Positions 1-7,600 are shown, counted from the stretch's first letter. The stretch: DNA of 11,694 bases from CAZGMN01 sp964526905 (GCA_964526905.1 CAZGMN010000094.1:1-11694); one strand, 5' to 3'. A program made the numbers and translations. The notes: generated by a model not told the origin, from the letters alone.

Positions 1-918
1 GAAAGGGGCCATGCCTTTGTCCTTTTCCATCCACAAGGAACAAAGCCTGATTGGCTCGACTTCAAGGGAAGCACAAAGCCCTTTTCTTCTCTGGGAGAGG
101 AGAACTTTGACATCGGGCTTTGCAGCGAATATTCGGTCTTGCCCTATTTCGATAAGCTGAAGGCCAGGATAAAATTTTTCTATTTTGTGCTTGAAGGACA
201 CAAACAGGAAAAAGAAGTCGCCAGGAGGAGCTATATTTTTCTGGGAAATTCTGAAGGGATGTGCCGTCGCTTGGAGAAGAAATACAAAATTTTCTGCTAC
301 AGGCTTCCGGGCGGGGTGAATCCCAGGATTTTTTATCCTGTAAAGAAGGAAGAGAAAAGGGATGAATTCCGAATACTCTGTTACGGCCGGATTTATAAAA
401 GAAGAAAGCGAATCCAATGTGTCATCCGTGCCGTTGAGGGGCTTTATAAAGAATTTCCTCAGCTCAGGCTCATCTTTTTTGACAGTCTGGTGGGGGCCGA
501 GAGAAAAGACCCCCGTCCGCTGATTCGGACAAGGGTTCCTCATGAATTCCATCTCAATCTGCCCCAGAGCCGGATGGCCTGGCTCTATTCTCAGGCGGAT
601 ATCTTTGTCAGCGGCGAGACGAGGGCCGGCTGGTCGAATACAGCGGCAGAAGCTATGGCCTGCAAGGTTCCGGTTGTCTGCACCCATTCCGGAACAAGGG
701 ATTTTGCCTTTCACAACAAGACGGCTTTGCTCGTTCCTCTTCCCTTTCCTTTTCTGTTACGGCGCCAAATCTGCAGGCTCATCAAAGACGAGAATCTTCG
801 TCGTCGGCTGGCAGAGGCCGGATATAAAAAAATACAGGAATTTTCCTGGTCAGCCCTTGTCGATAAATTGGAGAAAATCTTCAGGGACAGGCTAAAAGAA
901 GCGTCTCATAATCTTTGA
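1..918 (+). CDS. Glycosyltransferase, GT-B fold, GT4-like (5' end outside window)
   Basis: The frame is open from the first base, so the true start lies upstream; 305 residues are visible, ending at TGA 916-918. The visible part looks like the linker and C-terminal donor-binding half of a GT4-type glycosyltransferase. A GGVNPRIFYP stretch is typical of the entry to the C-terminal Rossmann domain, followed by a strand with CYGRIYKRRKR. Near visible residues 206-227 lies a nucleotide-sugar-binding region, AGWSNTAAEAMACKVPVV, followed by a THSGTRDFAFHNKTALLVP-like segment. The first Glu of the usual E-x7-E pair falls on Ala, while the second (E217) is kept; such variation occurs in this superfamily. 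The likely role is transfer of a sugar from a nucleotide-sugar to a cell-surface glycan at the inner face of the inner membrane. Donor and acceptor cannot be read from the sequence. A structured intergenic region of 247 bp separates it from the next gene, so it probably belongs to a different transcription unit. Confidence 0.85.
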   Translation, partial: ERGHAFVLFHPQGTKPDWLDFKGSTKPFSSLGEENFDIGLCSEYSVLPYFDKLKARIKFFYFVLEGHKQEKEVARRSYIFLGNSEGMCRRLEKKYKIFCYRLPGGVNPRIFYPVKKEEKRDEFRILCYGRIYKRRKRIQCVIRAVEGLYKEFPQLRLIFFDSLVGAERKDPRPLIRTRVPHEFHLNLPQSRMAWLYSQADIFVSGETRAGWSNTAAEAMACKVPVVCTHSGTRDFAFHNKTALLVPLPFPFLLRRQICRLIKDENLRRRLAEAGYKKIQEFSWSALVDKLEKIFRDRLKEASHNL

Positions 919-933
919 TTGCAGATGATTAAG

Positions 934-1082
934 TAGGGTGAGGGTTTGGGGGTGAGGAGTCCCCTATGAAGCCTGAGCAGGCATGGTTTCTCTCCGAAGG
1001 AGAGAAGAGCGAAGGCTGAATGGGAGCTGATTTTCCTCGCTGGGGAAAATCAGCGTGCTCCGAACCCCCAACTCTCACCCTT
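934..1082. repeat. Palindromic REP/MITE-like element with terminal inverted repeats and internal hairpins
   Basis: The left arm at 935-953 (AGGGTGAGGGTTTGGGGGT) pairs with the right arm at 1064-1081 (ACCCCCAACTCTCACCCT), with one mismatch and one extra base. Inside are a GCCT/AGGC hairpin at 971-982, a perfect 8-bp stem with a GAA loop at 988-1006 (TTCTCTCC/GGAGAGAA), and a perfect 11-bp stem at 1026-1054 (GCTGATTTTCC/GGAAAATCAGC, 7-base loop). AGCCT 970-974 can also pair with AGGCT 1013-1017. The CCCTCACC-type ends and the stacked hairpins resemble dispersed palindromic elements in other bacterial genomes. No ORF fills it. Only one copy lies in this window, so repetitiveness in the genome is inferred. 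Alternatives are a structured RNA leader or a Rho-independent stop for the upstream gene, but there is no T-tract after the stems. Confidence 0.6.
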
Positions 1083-1114
1083 GTCACGAAAAAAGAGATG
1101 ATGACAATCTAAAA

Positions 1115-1143
1115 TTGAAATAGCCAATTCATTGTGATATCCT
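1115..1143 (+). promoter_or_regulatory. Candidate sigma-70 promoter for the eight-gene operon
   Basis: TTGAAA at 1115-1120 (5 of 6 to the -35 consensus) is separated by 17 bases from TATCCT at 1138-1143 (4 of 6 to the -10 consensus). Transcription would start near 1150, just before the GGAGG ribosome-binding site at 1152-1156. It lies between the palindromic element and the first operon gene, where a promoter is expected. The leader would be short, about 16 bases. No experiment supports it and the -10 is imperfect. Confidence 0.4.
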
Positions 1144-1165
1144 TTGCCGATGGAGGAATGACCTG

Positions 1166-1390
1166 ATGGAAGAGAAAGAGCTCAAGGAGCTCCTGCTGAG
1201 AGAGAAAAAAGAGTTCAGAGACATATTTAAGAAACACCAGCAGTGTGAAAAGAAACTCGAAAGGCTGAAGAAGAAGAGCTTCCTGACTGAACAAGAAAGA
1301 ATCAATGAGAGAGAATTGAAAAAAAAGAAGCTCGCCTTTAAAGATAGAATGTACGTCTTGATGGCTGAATACAGGAAATCTCATCGATAA
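1166..1390 (+). CDS. DUF465/YdcH-family small coiled protein
   Basis: A 74-residue, highly charged, helix-forming protein. The pattern from about residue 20 on (FKKHQQCEKKLERL, then a short loop FLTEQE, then ELKKKKLAFKDRMYVLM) matches the two-helix layout of DUF465 (YdcH-like) proteins: a His-containing first helix, a turn, and a second helix ending in LKKxKLxxKDxxY. The family has no settled biochemical function; its members are small cytoplasmic antiparallel coiled hairpins. The ATG at 1166 is preceded by GGAGG at 1152-1156 with 9-base spacing. The earlier ATG at 1158 reaches a stop after two codons and is not the start. It is the first gene of the operon and lies 14 bases upstream of the Asd-like gene. 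The family match is by recognition of the pattern. Confidence 0.8.
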   Translation: MEEKELKELLLREKKEFRDIFKKHQQCEKKLERLKKKSFLTEQERINERELKKKKLAFKDRMYVLMAEYRKSHR

Positions 1391-1404
1391 TCCTTTCGCC
1401 TGAG

Positions 1405-2424
1405 ATGAAAAAAGGGAAAAAAATAAGAGTTGTCTTAATCGGGACAGATTCTCTGCGCGGAAAAGAGATGAAGGATGCCCTGGAGCAGAAAGAATTTCCG
1501 CTTGAAAAAATTGATTTTTATGACCCTGACGTCCAGGAAGAATACAGCAAGCTGACCCAATTCAGGGGAGAGCCCAAAGTTATTCATCATCTCGACAAGG
1601 GTTCGCTCCAAGGAGCTGACCTTGTTTTTCTGGCCGCCGCTAAGAACGTGAACCAGGAATTTGGAATTCTTTCCCAGAAACAAAAGTCTTGGGCCATCGA
1701 CCTGAGCGAAACGTTTAATAAAAGGGAAGACATTCCGGTTGTTGTTGCCGGCGTGAATGATAATTTTATCATCAAAGGCAAACCGGCCTTGATTGCCAAT
1801 CCCCATCCGGTGACTGTAGTCCTTTCACACCTCTTTCATAGAGTTGCAGCCGAATTCGGAATTCTTAAAGCCATCTCTTTTGTCCTTCAGCCCGTCTCAG
1901 CTTTTGATGAGCAGGGCATCGAAGAGTTGGCCAACCAGAGCTTCTCCATTCTGAGCAGTGCCTCTCTCGCCAACTCAAAGAAAGTCTTCAAGGAGCAGAT
2001 TGCCTTTAACTTTCTCTCCAGCACCGCAGCGGCCGATGAGGGAGGCTTTTCCCCTGATGAAAGGCAGGTCGTGTCAGAGATTCGAAGGGTTCTTCAGCCC
2101 CATCATTTTCCCCTTTCCTTGTCGATCATCCAAGCCCCGGTCTTTCACACTTACTCGATCATGACTTATCTCGAGTTAGAAAAAGAAGCAGATATTCAGG
2201 GCTTGAAGAATACCTTTAAAAAATGCCCGCTTTTCAAGATTTCTATTTCTGCTCTTTCCTCCCCTGTCTCTGTTGCCGGAAAGGAGGAAATTTGCATCGG
2301 TCAGATAAAAAAAGAAGAATCCTCCCCCCGCAGCTTCTGGATCTGGACGGTAACAGATAATTTGACTCGGGGTTCGGCTTTGAACGCGCTGGAGATTGCC
2401 GAAAAGATTTTTGCTGAGCCTTAG
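1405..2424 (+). CDS. Aspartate-semialdehyde dehydrogenase-like (USG-1-like) protein, catalytic residues lost
   Basis: 339 residues, the usual length for the Asd family. The Asd/USG-1 fold is recognisable: an N-terminal Rossmann-type strand (residues 7-13), IANPHPVTV at 130-138 where the active-site loop lies, KEQIAFNFL near 196-204 and the dimerisation-domain stretch SIIQAPVF at 240-247, ending in the family's TDNLTRGSALNALEIAE. The key residues are gone. The catalytic Cys of the ANPNCST loop is Pro135, the catalytic His of the GHS motif is Tyr250, and the preceding substrate Arg is Gln243. The GATGAVG nucleotide loop reads GTDSLRG (13-19). A Gln equivalent to the active-site Gln is kept (Q162). 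It should therefore not reduce aspartyl phosphate. E. coli Usg (USG-1) is a known family member that likewise lacks the catalytic Cys and has no assigned reaction. The start is ATG at 1405, with only weak Shine-Dalgarno complementarity, so coupling to the DUF465 gene 14 bases upstream is plausible; 9 bases separate it from the ABC exporter. Confidence 0.85.
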   Translation: MKKGKKIRVVLIGTDSLRGKEMKDALEQKEFPLEKIDFYDPDVQEEYSKLTQFRGEPKVIHHLDKGSLQGADLVFLAAAKNVNQEFGILSQKQKSWAIDLSETFNKREDIPVVVAGVNDNFIIKGKPALIANPHPVTVVLSHLFHRVAAEFGILKAISFVLQPVSAFDEQGIEELANQSFSILSSASLANSKKVFKEQIAFNFLSSTAAADEGGFSPDERQVVSEIRRVLQPHHFPLSLSIIQAPVFHTYSIMTYLELEKEADIQGLKNTFKKCPLFKISISALSSPVSVAGKEEICIGQIKKEESSPRSFWIWTVTDNLTRGSALNALEIAEKIFAEP

Positions 2425-2433
2425 GTTCTTAGA

Positions 2434-4236
2434 ATGAGAGAGATACTCAAGCTTTTCAAGCTCACCTTTGGAGAGAAAAAGAGGCTTTTCCTGGCATTTG
2501 GGTCGACTCTATTCGTCGCTTTTTTCACCTATATCTTCGTCAACCTCGTCCAGCCCATCATCGATGAGATGTTTCTGAATATCCCTCATAGTGCCCCCGA
2601 GAAAGCGAATCTCTTGGGTTTTATTTTCAAACAAATTCATGCTGCCAAAGAGCAGTTCATCTGGCTTATTCCTCTGCTCCTGGTCGTCGTTATTTTCGGC
2701 AAGGGATTGTTCACTTTCCTTTCTTCTTTTTTCATGAAGTCCATCGGACATAGAGTCGTCAAAAAATTGAGGGATGGGCTTTTTGGGCACCTCATCTATC
2801 AGTCAATGAATTACTTTGATCACACACCCACCGGCGAGCTGATGTCCCGGCTAACGAACGATGTTGACAAAATCCAGGAGGCACTCTCGGGAAGCATGAG
2901 CGATTTCATCGAGGAAATTTTTGTCCTTTTTGCCCTTCTTATTTATATTTTTGTTACTGATTGGCGCCTGGCCTTCATTTCTTTCGTCATTGGCCCGGTG
3001 GCCGTTGTCCCTTTGGCTGCTTTCAGCCGCCAGCTCAAGAAAAAGGGGCTGCAGAATCAGAGAAAGATGGCTCAGATTTACAACCTTATCCATGAGACCA
3101 TCACCGGTAATAAGATAGTCAAGTCTTTCACCATGGAGAAATTCGAGATAAAGAAGTTCTGGCAGGCGACCATGAGCTACTTTAAAACGAGCATCAAGCT
3201 GGCCTGGATCGGAAGCCTCACTTCGCCTTTTATGGAATTCATGGGTGCTGTGGTCGGCGGCTTTATTCTTGCCTTGGGGACAAGAGAAATCGTCAATGGA
3301 TTGATTAGCCCCGGCCACTTCGTTTCTTTTGTCGCCGCCATCTTTTACTCTTACACTCCTATCAAGCGGCTGAGCCGGGCCAATAACTCCATTCAGCAAG
3401 GAGTGGTCTGCTATGAAAGGGTCCAGGAAGTTCTGCGCAGCAAGCCTCAGATTGTGGAGCTTCCCCATGCCCTTTCCCTCCCTCCCGTGAAGGGAAAGGT
3501 CAAGTTTGAGAAGGTTTCTTTCAGCTACAACGAGAAAATGCCGGTGCTTTATGATATTGATTTTGAAGTCCTGCCCACCGAAAGGATTGCTCTTGTCGGA
3601 CTGAGCGGAGCGGGAAAGACGACCGTCGTCAACCTCATCTGCCGTTTTTATGACCCAAGTTCAGGAAGGGTCTTGATCGATGGAATGGATATCCGTGAGA
3701 TCACCCTCTCCTCCCTTCGCTCTCAAATCGGGCTTGTGACCCAAGAGCTCATTCTTTTTAATGACAGCGTCCGCAATAATATTGCTTATGGCCTGGAGGA
3801 GATGCCGTTGGAGAAAGTCATCGGGGCGGCCAAGGCTGCCAAAGCCCATGAATTCATAATGAAACTTCCCTCAGGATACGAGACAGGCATCGGTGAAAAG
3901 GGGACTCTGCTCTCCAGCGGCGAGCGTCAGAGGTTGGCCATCGCCCGAGCGTTGCTCAAAAATCCCCCCATCCTCATCCTTGATGAAGCGACATCCGCCT
4001 TGGATTCTGAATCAGAGAAATTAATCCAGACTGCCTTGGCCAATGTCATGAAGGATAGGACGACTTTTATTATTGCCCACCGTTTATCCACGGTGAGGAG
4101 CGCAGACAGGATTTTTGTTATCGACAAGGGGAGGATTGCTGAAATCGGAAATCATGCGCAGCTTTTAAGGAAAAAAGGAATTTATAAAAAATTGTATGAT
4201 TTGCAGTTCCTTGAAGAGGAGGAAATACGGCTGTGA
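2434..4236 (+). CDS. msbA: MsbA-type ABC exporter (lipid/lipid A flippase family)
   Basis: A 600-residue half-transporter with the membrane domain fused to the nucleotide-binding domain; E. coli MsbA has 582 residues. Six hydrophobic segments lie roughly at residues 17-40, 75-97, 157-175, 178-197, 262-283 and 293-310. The coupling region YFDHTPTGELMSRLTNDVDKI (127-147) is typical of this exporter class. In the ATPase domain, Walker A is GLSGAGKTT (389-397), the Q-loop Gln is Q437, the signature is LSSGE (493-497), Walker B is ILILDEAT (513-520), the D-loop is SALD (521-524) and the switch His is H549. The signature has Ser for the first Gly of LSGGQ/E, a tolerated variant. The protein probably works as an inner-membrane homodimer flipping lipid A-core or another lipid, but other substrates are possible for this subfamily. 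The stop overlaps the GTG start of yicC by four bases. Confidence 0.85.
   Translation: MREILKLFKLTFGEKKRLFLAFGSTLFVAFFTYIFVNLVQPIIDEMFLNIPHSAPEKANLLGFIFKQIHAAKEQFIWLIPLLLVVVIFGKGLFTFLSSFFMKSIGHRVVKKLRDGLFGHLIYQSMNYFDHTPTGELMSRLTNDVDKIQEALSGSMSDFIEEIFVLFALLIYIFVTDWRLAFISFVIGPVAVVPLAAFSRQLKKKGLQNQRKMAQIYNLIHETITGNKIVKSFTMEKFEIKKFWQATMSYFKTSIKLAWIGSLTSPFMEFMGAVVGGFILALGTREIVNGLISPGHFVSFVAAIFYSYTPIKRLSRANNSIQQGVVCYERVQEVLRSKPQIVELPHALSLPPVKGKVKFEKVSFSYNEKMPVLYDIDFEVLPTERIALVGLSGAGKTTVVNLICRFYDPSSGRVLIDGMDIREITLSSLRSQIGLVTQELILFNDSVRNNIAYGLEEMPLEKVIGAAKAAKAHEFIMKLPSGYETGIGEKGTLLSSGERQRLAIARALLKNPPILILDEATSALDSESEKLIQTALANVMKDRTTFIIAHRLSTVRSADRIFVIDKGRIAEIGNHAQLLRKKGIYKKLYDLQFLEEEEIRL
4216..4222 (+). 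promoter_or_regulatory. Ribosome-binding site fixing the GTG start of yicC
   Basis: GAGGAGG inside the last codons of the ABC exporter gene lies 10 bases before the GTG at 4233. Together with the N-terminal MIQSMTGF motif expected of YicC, it supports the GTG start and the four-base GTGA overlap with the upstream stop. Confidence 0.7.
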
Positions 4237-5108
4237 TCCAGAGCATGACCGGTTTCGCCGAAAAGAGGTTCTATTCGAAAACTCTTTCAGCTGTGATCAA
4301 AATCAAAAGCCTGAATCACCGCTTCCTGGATTGGAGTTATCATGGCGAGGAGATTGGTGATTTGGAGAATAAGCTGAGAGCCATGGCTCAAAGAAAACTT
4401 CGCCGAGGAAGGCTTGAAGTTTCTCTTGAGTTGAGTTTTTTAGACTCATCGAACTGGAGCCTCCATATCAATGAGGCGTTGCTTCGGAAAATGTTCTCTT
4501 CTCTGGAGAGGATTTCTTCTCGAATGAGGAAAAGCATTAGCTTTTCTGTTGATAGTATTTTTAATCTGCCCCACGTTGTGGAGCTGCGAAGAAAGAATTT
4601 AAGTGGAGAGCAGGCCGCTTTTTTGGAGAAGAGCTTCGAGCGAACATTGGAAGAAGTCCTCAGAATGAGAAAAAGAGAAGGAAGCGAGATGAAGAGGGAA
4701 ATCCACAAATATCTCGAGAGGACAAGGCAAATCGTCAACCGAATCGATAGGCTCCACAATAAACAGCCCCTCCTTATAAAGGAGAAGATGAGACAGCGAT
4801 TGAAAGTGCTGAGCGGAGATCCGCTTCGAGAAGAGAGGCTGGCAGAGGAAGCCGCTTTTTTCGCCCAGCGCTACGATTTGAAAGAAGAAATCGCAAGACT
4901 CAAATCTCATCTGGATTATGCCCTGAAGCTTATTTCTTCAAGAAGTGAAGAGCCTGTTGGAAAAAAATTGGATTTTATTGCCCAGGAGCTCTACCGAGAG
5001 GCCAACACCATAAATTCCAAGTCCCAGGACATTCGAATCATTAAAGAGAGTCTGGCCGTCAAGGGAGAAGTGGAAAGTATCCGGCAACAGGTTCAGAATA
5101 TAGAGTAG
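4233..5108 (+). CDS. yicC: YicC family endoribonuclease
   Basis: 291 residues, normal family length. The N-terminal YicC domain begins with the hallmark SMTGF (4-8), then KSLNHRFLD (25-33) and RRGRLEV (57-63). The C-terminal DUF1732 domain holds EEAAFFAQRYDLKEEIARL (205-223) followed by KSHL, then GKKLDFIAQELYREANTI (243-260) and NSKS, ending in the family's typical QQVQNIE. The E. coli protein has been linked to RNA turnover, including decay of the small RNA RyhB, and homologues have been described as endoribonucleases; the acidic and His residues in the C-terminal half are the conserved set. It starts with GTG, overlapping the msbA-like stop by four bases. It lies 37 bases upstream of gmk, its very common neighbour across bacteria. 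Confidence 0.93.
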   Translation: MIQSMTGFAEKRFYSKTLSAVIKIKSLNHRFLDWSYHGEEIGDLENKLRAMAQRKLRRGRLEVSLELSFLDSSNWSLHINEALLRKMFSSLERISSRMRKSISFSVDSIFNLPHVVELRRKNLSGEQAAFLEKSFERTLEEVLRMRKREGSEMKREIHKYLERTRQIVNRIDRLHNKQPLLIKEKMRQRLKVLSGDPLREERLAEEAAFFAQRYDLKEEIARLKSHLDYALKLISSRSEEPVGKKLDFIAQELYREANTINSKSQDIRIIKESLAVKGEVESIRQQVQNIE

Positions 5109-5145
5109 CAAAGATTTTTATAAATAGTGAGAGGCAGTAAGAACA

Positions 5146-5751
5146 ATGCTTTTCGTTATCACCGGACCGTCAGGCTGCGGGAAGACCACCCTGATCAAAA
5201 AGCTTCTGAAAAGAATGAGAGATGTTCAGTTTTCTGTTTCCCATACCACCCGGAAGAAAAGGCATTCTGAGAGAGAAGGCAGGGATTATTATTTTATTTC
5301 AAAGCCCGAATTCGAGCAGATGGCCAAGAGCGATAAGCTGGTTGAATGGACAGAGATTCATGGGAATTATTACGGCACATCAAAGAGAGAGATTGAGAAG
5401 AAAAGCGTGAAAGGGGACCTCATCCTTGACGTTGATGTCCACGGCGCCAAAAACATAAAGTCAAAGCTGAAGAAGGCATTTTTTATCTTTGTCTTGCCCC
5501 CCTCTTTCCACGAGCTGAGAAGAAGACTCGAAGCGAGAGGCGAAGAGAGCCGTGATATGATAAAAAAAAGGCTTGAGCTTGCCAGGAAAGAAATCAGGGC
5601 ATACTCCCTGTTCGACTATATCATCCTCAATGATAAGCTGAATTGCGCCGTTGATGAGCTCGAGGCAATCATTCTCAGCTCCAGATGCGGCCTTAACTGC
5701 AGAAAGAAGGAGATTGTGCCCATCCTGCGGAGTTTTTCTGAAGAGGAATGA
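5146..5751 (+). CDS. gmk: Guanylate kinase
   Basis: 201 residues, the usual length. Gmk phosphorylates GMP to GDP with ATP in the cytoplasm, feeding GTP, dGTP and (p)ppGpp pools. The P-loop is GPSGCGKTT (7-15). The GMP-binding block SVSHTTRKKRHSEREG (30-45) with DYYF (47-50) is present, with Ser in place of the usual Gly before the first Glu. WTEIHGNYYGTS (68-79), DVDVHG (95-100) and the lid segment RRLEARGEES (126-135) are all in place. The start is ATG at 5146, with GTGAGAGG about 11 bases upstream. The N-terminus beginning directly at LFVITGPSG is typical. The stop TGA at 5749-5751 leaves only 9 bases before coaBC, so no rpoZ gene lies between them. Confidence 0.96.
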   Translation: MLFVITGPSGCGKTTLIKKLLKRMRDVQFSVSHTTRKKRHSEREGRDYYFISKPEFEQMAKSDKLVEWTEIHGNYYGTSKREIEKKSVKGDLILDVDVHGAKNIKSKLKKAFFIFVLPPSFHELRRRLEARGEESRDMIKKRLELARKEIRAYSLFDYIILNDKLNCAVDELEAIILSSRCGLNCRKKEIVPILRSFSEEE

Positions 5752-5760
5752 GAGGTTAAA

Positions 5761-6954
5761 GTGGCAACCATTGCGTTAGGAGTCTGTTCCTCAATCAGCA
5801 TTTACAAGGCCTGTGAAATCGTCAGGGGCTTTCAGGAGAAGAACCTCCGGGTTCAGGTGATCATGACTAAAAATGCCTCGCGTCTGATTTCTCCACTCCT
5901 TTTCAGCTCTCTCTCCGGGCAGAAAGTCCTGGTCGATCCTTTTGATGAGCAAGAATCGGCCAAGATTGTCCATGTGGCTCTGGCTAGAGAGTTGTCTCTT
6001 CTCCTCGTCGCTCCGGCCACGGCAAATATCATCGGAAAATTTGCTTCGGGCGTGGCCGATGACTTTCTTTCGACTTTTTACATGGTTGCCAAATGCCCTG
6101 TGCTCATTGCCCCGGCGATGAACGAAGCCATGTATCTCCATCCGAAGACTCAGGAGAATATCCGAAAGCTCAAAGCCCTTGGAGTAAGGTTCGTTGAGCC
6201 GGAGAAGGGATACTTAGCTTGTGGAGAGGAGGGATGGGGAAGGCTGGCAGCGCCTCAAAAGATTGTCGAAGAAAGTTTAGGATTAATAAAAAAGAGTGAG
6301 AGCCTGAAAGGAAAGACGGTGTTGGTGACAGCAGGTCCCACGCGCGAATTCCTTGACCCGGTTCGTTTTCTCAGCAACCGCTCTTCGGGAAAAATGGGCT
6401 ACGAGCTTGCCGAGGAAGCGCTCAGGCGCGGAGCCGAAGTTATCCTCGTTTCAGGGCCGACACACCTTTTCCCTCCGCCAAAGGCGAAATTGATAAAAGT
6501 CCAGACAGCTCAGGAGATGAAAAAGCAAGTTCTCAAGCACTCTGCCCTGGCTAAGATTATCATCATGGCCGCAGCCGTCTCCGATTTCAGCTTTGTTCGA
6601 AGTTTCACGCAAAAAATTCAAAAAGAGAAGTTGGGCGATAAAGTCCAGATTGCTCCTACTGAGGACATTTTGCGGGGACTTGGACAAAAGAAAGGCAAAA
6701 GGATTCTGGTCGGTTTCGCTGCTGAGACTGAGAATGTTGTCAAGAATGCGGCGAAGAAGATGAGGGAGAAGAAGCTCGACCTTGTCGTGGCCAATGATGT
6801 CTCGGCTGAAGGAATTGGCTTCGAATCGGATTATAATCAGGTTCTCATTATTTCCCCGGATGGGAAGACGGTCGAGACCGAGAGAATGAGCAAGCTGGAA
6901 ATAAGCCGGCTCATCCTCGACCGCATAGAGGAAATCCTTGGAAAAAAGAGTTGA
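5761..6954 (+). CDS. coaBC: Bifunctional phosphopantothenoylcysteine decarboxylase / phosphopantothenate-cysteine ligase
   Basis: 397 residues, standard for the fused enzyme. It makes two consecutive steps of coenzyme A synthesis: CTP-dependent joining of 4'-phosphopantothenate to cysteine (CoaB) and FMN-dependent decarboxylation to 4'-phosphopantetheine (CoaC). The CoaC domain (about 1-175) has the catalytic His in VHVALA (H71), the PAMNEAM substrate motif (118-124) and the ACGE active-site Cys (C154). The CoaB domain (about 180-397) has TAGPTREFLDPVRFLSNR (190-207), SSGKMG (208-213), AAAVSDF (270-276), a KIQKEK loop and the ANDV motif (344-347). The N-terminal FMN loop reads GVCSSISIYKA rather than the common GVTGGIAAYKA. 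The GTG start at 5761 is supported by AGAGG at 5751-5755. The 3' end overlaps the udg start by 17 bases. Confidence 0.95.
   Translation: MATIALGVCSSISIYKACEIVRGFQEKNLRVQVIMTKNASRLISPLLFSSLSGQKVLVDPFDEQESAKIVHVALARELSLLLVAPATANIIGKFASGVADDFLSTFYMVAKCPVLIAPAMNEAMYLHPKTQENIRKLKALGVRFVEPEKGYLACGEEGWGRLAAPQKIVEESLGLIKKSESLKGKTVLVTAGPTREFLDPVRFLSNRSSGKMGYELAEEALRRGAEVILVSGPTHLFPPPKAKLIKVQTAQEMKKQVLKHSALAKIIIMAAAVSDFSFVRSFTQKIQKEKLGDKVQIAPTEDILRGLGQKKGKRILVGFAAETENVVKNAAKKMREKKLDLVVANDVSAEGIGFESDYNQVLIISPDGKTVETERMSKLEISRLILDRIEEILGKKS
6927..6933 (+). promoter_or_regulatory. Ribosome-binding site supporting the TTG start of udg
   Basis: AGAGGAA inside the end of coaBC lies 4 bases before the TTG at 6938. 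The next in-frame start, TTG at 6959, has only a purine-rich run before it, so the 6938 start is preferred. Confidence 0.5.
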
Positions 6955-7600
6955 AAAATTGCTCGATGCCCTCGAAGAGAGATTGAGCTATTTCTCTCAG
7001 ATTGGCGCAGAATATATATTCTCCCAACCGTCATCAAAGAATTCAGCCTATGATTTTTTAAAAGAGAGAATCATTCACTGCCAAAAGTGTCCACTCTCCA
7101 AGGGAAGGACAAACGCTGTCCCCGGGGAAGGAAATCTTGAAGCTGAGCTGATGTTTGTCGGAGAGGCCCCGGGCCGGGATGAAGATGCGCAGGGGAAGCC
7201 TTTTGTGGGAAGGGCAGGCCAGCTCTTGACCAGAATCATCATTGCTATGAAATTCAATAGGGAGGATGTCTACATCACCAATGTTGTCAAATGCCGGCCG
7301 CCTGAGAACAGGACTCCTAATAAAGAAGAGATTGGGAAATGCAAGGGTTATCTTCTTGAACAACTGGACCTCCTCAAACCCAAGGTTGTCGTCGCTTTGG
7401 GAAAAGTTGCTTCGGACTTCTTCGTCCCCAGCAGCCTGGGAATGACGGCTTTGAGGGGGAATTTTTATCAATATGGTCCTCTTCAGGTCATGCCGACTTT
7501 TCATCCTTCCTACATCGTCAGAAACGAAGGCAATCGAATGATCAAGAAAATGGTCTGGGAAGACATGAAAAAAGTCATGGCCTTGCTTGGCAAGAGTTGA
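6938..7600 (+). CDS. Family 4 (Fe-S) uracil-DNA glycosylase
   Basis: 220 residues, within the usual range for family 4 UDGs. These enzymes remove uracil from DNA after cytosine deamination or misincorporation and start base-excision repair. Four cysteines fit the [4Fe-4S] ligand pattern: C48 and C51 (CQKCPL), then C119 and C135 (C-x15-C). The uracil-pocket motif GEAPGRDEDAQGKPFVGRAG is at 75-94, with a Glu-Asp at the activation position of this family. The second motif, HPSYIVRN, is at 189-196. YITNVVKCRPPENRTPN (112-128) is also diagnostic. The first 30 residues form a charged helical extension of unclear role. The start is TTG at 6938, inside coaBC in a different frame. The stop overlaps the candidate TTG start of priA by four bases, so the two are likely coupled in translation. 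Confidence 0.92.
   Translation: MEKRVEKLLDALEERLSYFSQIGAEYIFSQPSSKNSAYDFLKERIIHCQKCPLSKGRTNAVPGEGNLEAELMFVGEAPGRDEDAQGKPFVGRAGQLLTRIIIAMKFNREDVYITNVVKCRPPENRTPNKEEIGKCKGYLLEQLDLLKPKVVVALGKVASDFFVPSSLGMTALRGNFYQYGPLQVMPTFHPSYIVRNEGNRMIKKMVWEDMKKVMALLGKS

Noticed and set aside
1023..1061. Rho-independent terminator for the glycosyltransferase gene
   Set aside because: The 11-bp stem is strong but is followed by GTGCTCCG, not a T-tract, and it is part of a larger inverted-repeat element.
2851..3468. 205-residue open frame on the minus strand
   Set aside because: Lies wholly inside the ABC exporter gene on the opposite strand; low-complexity charged protein with no recognisable motif or ribosome-binding site.
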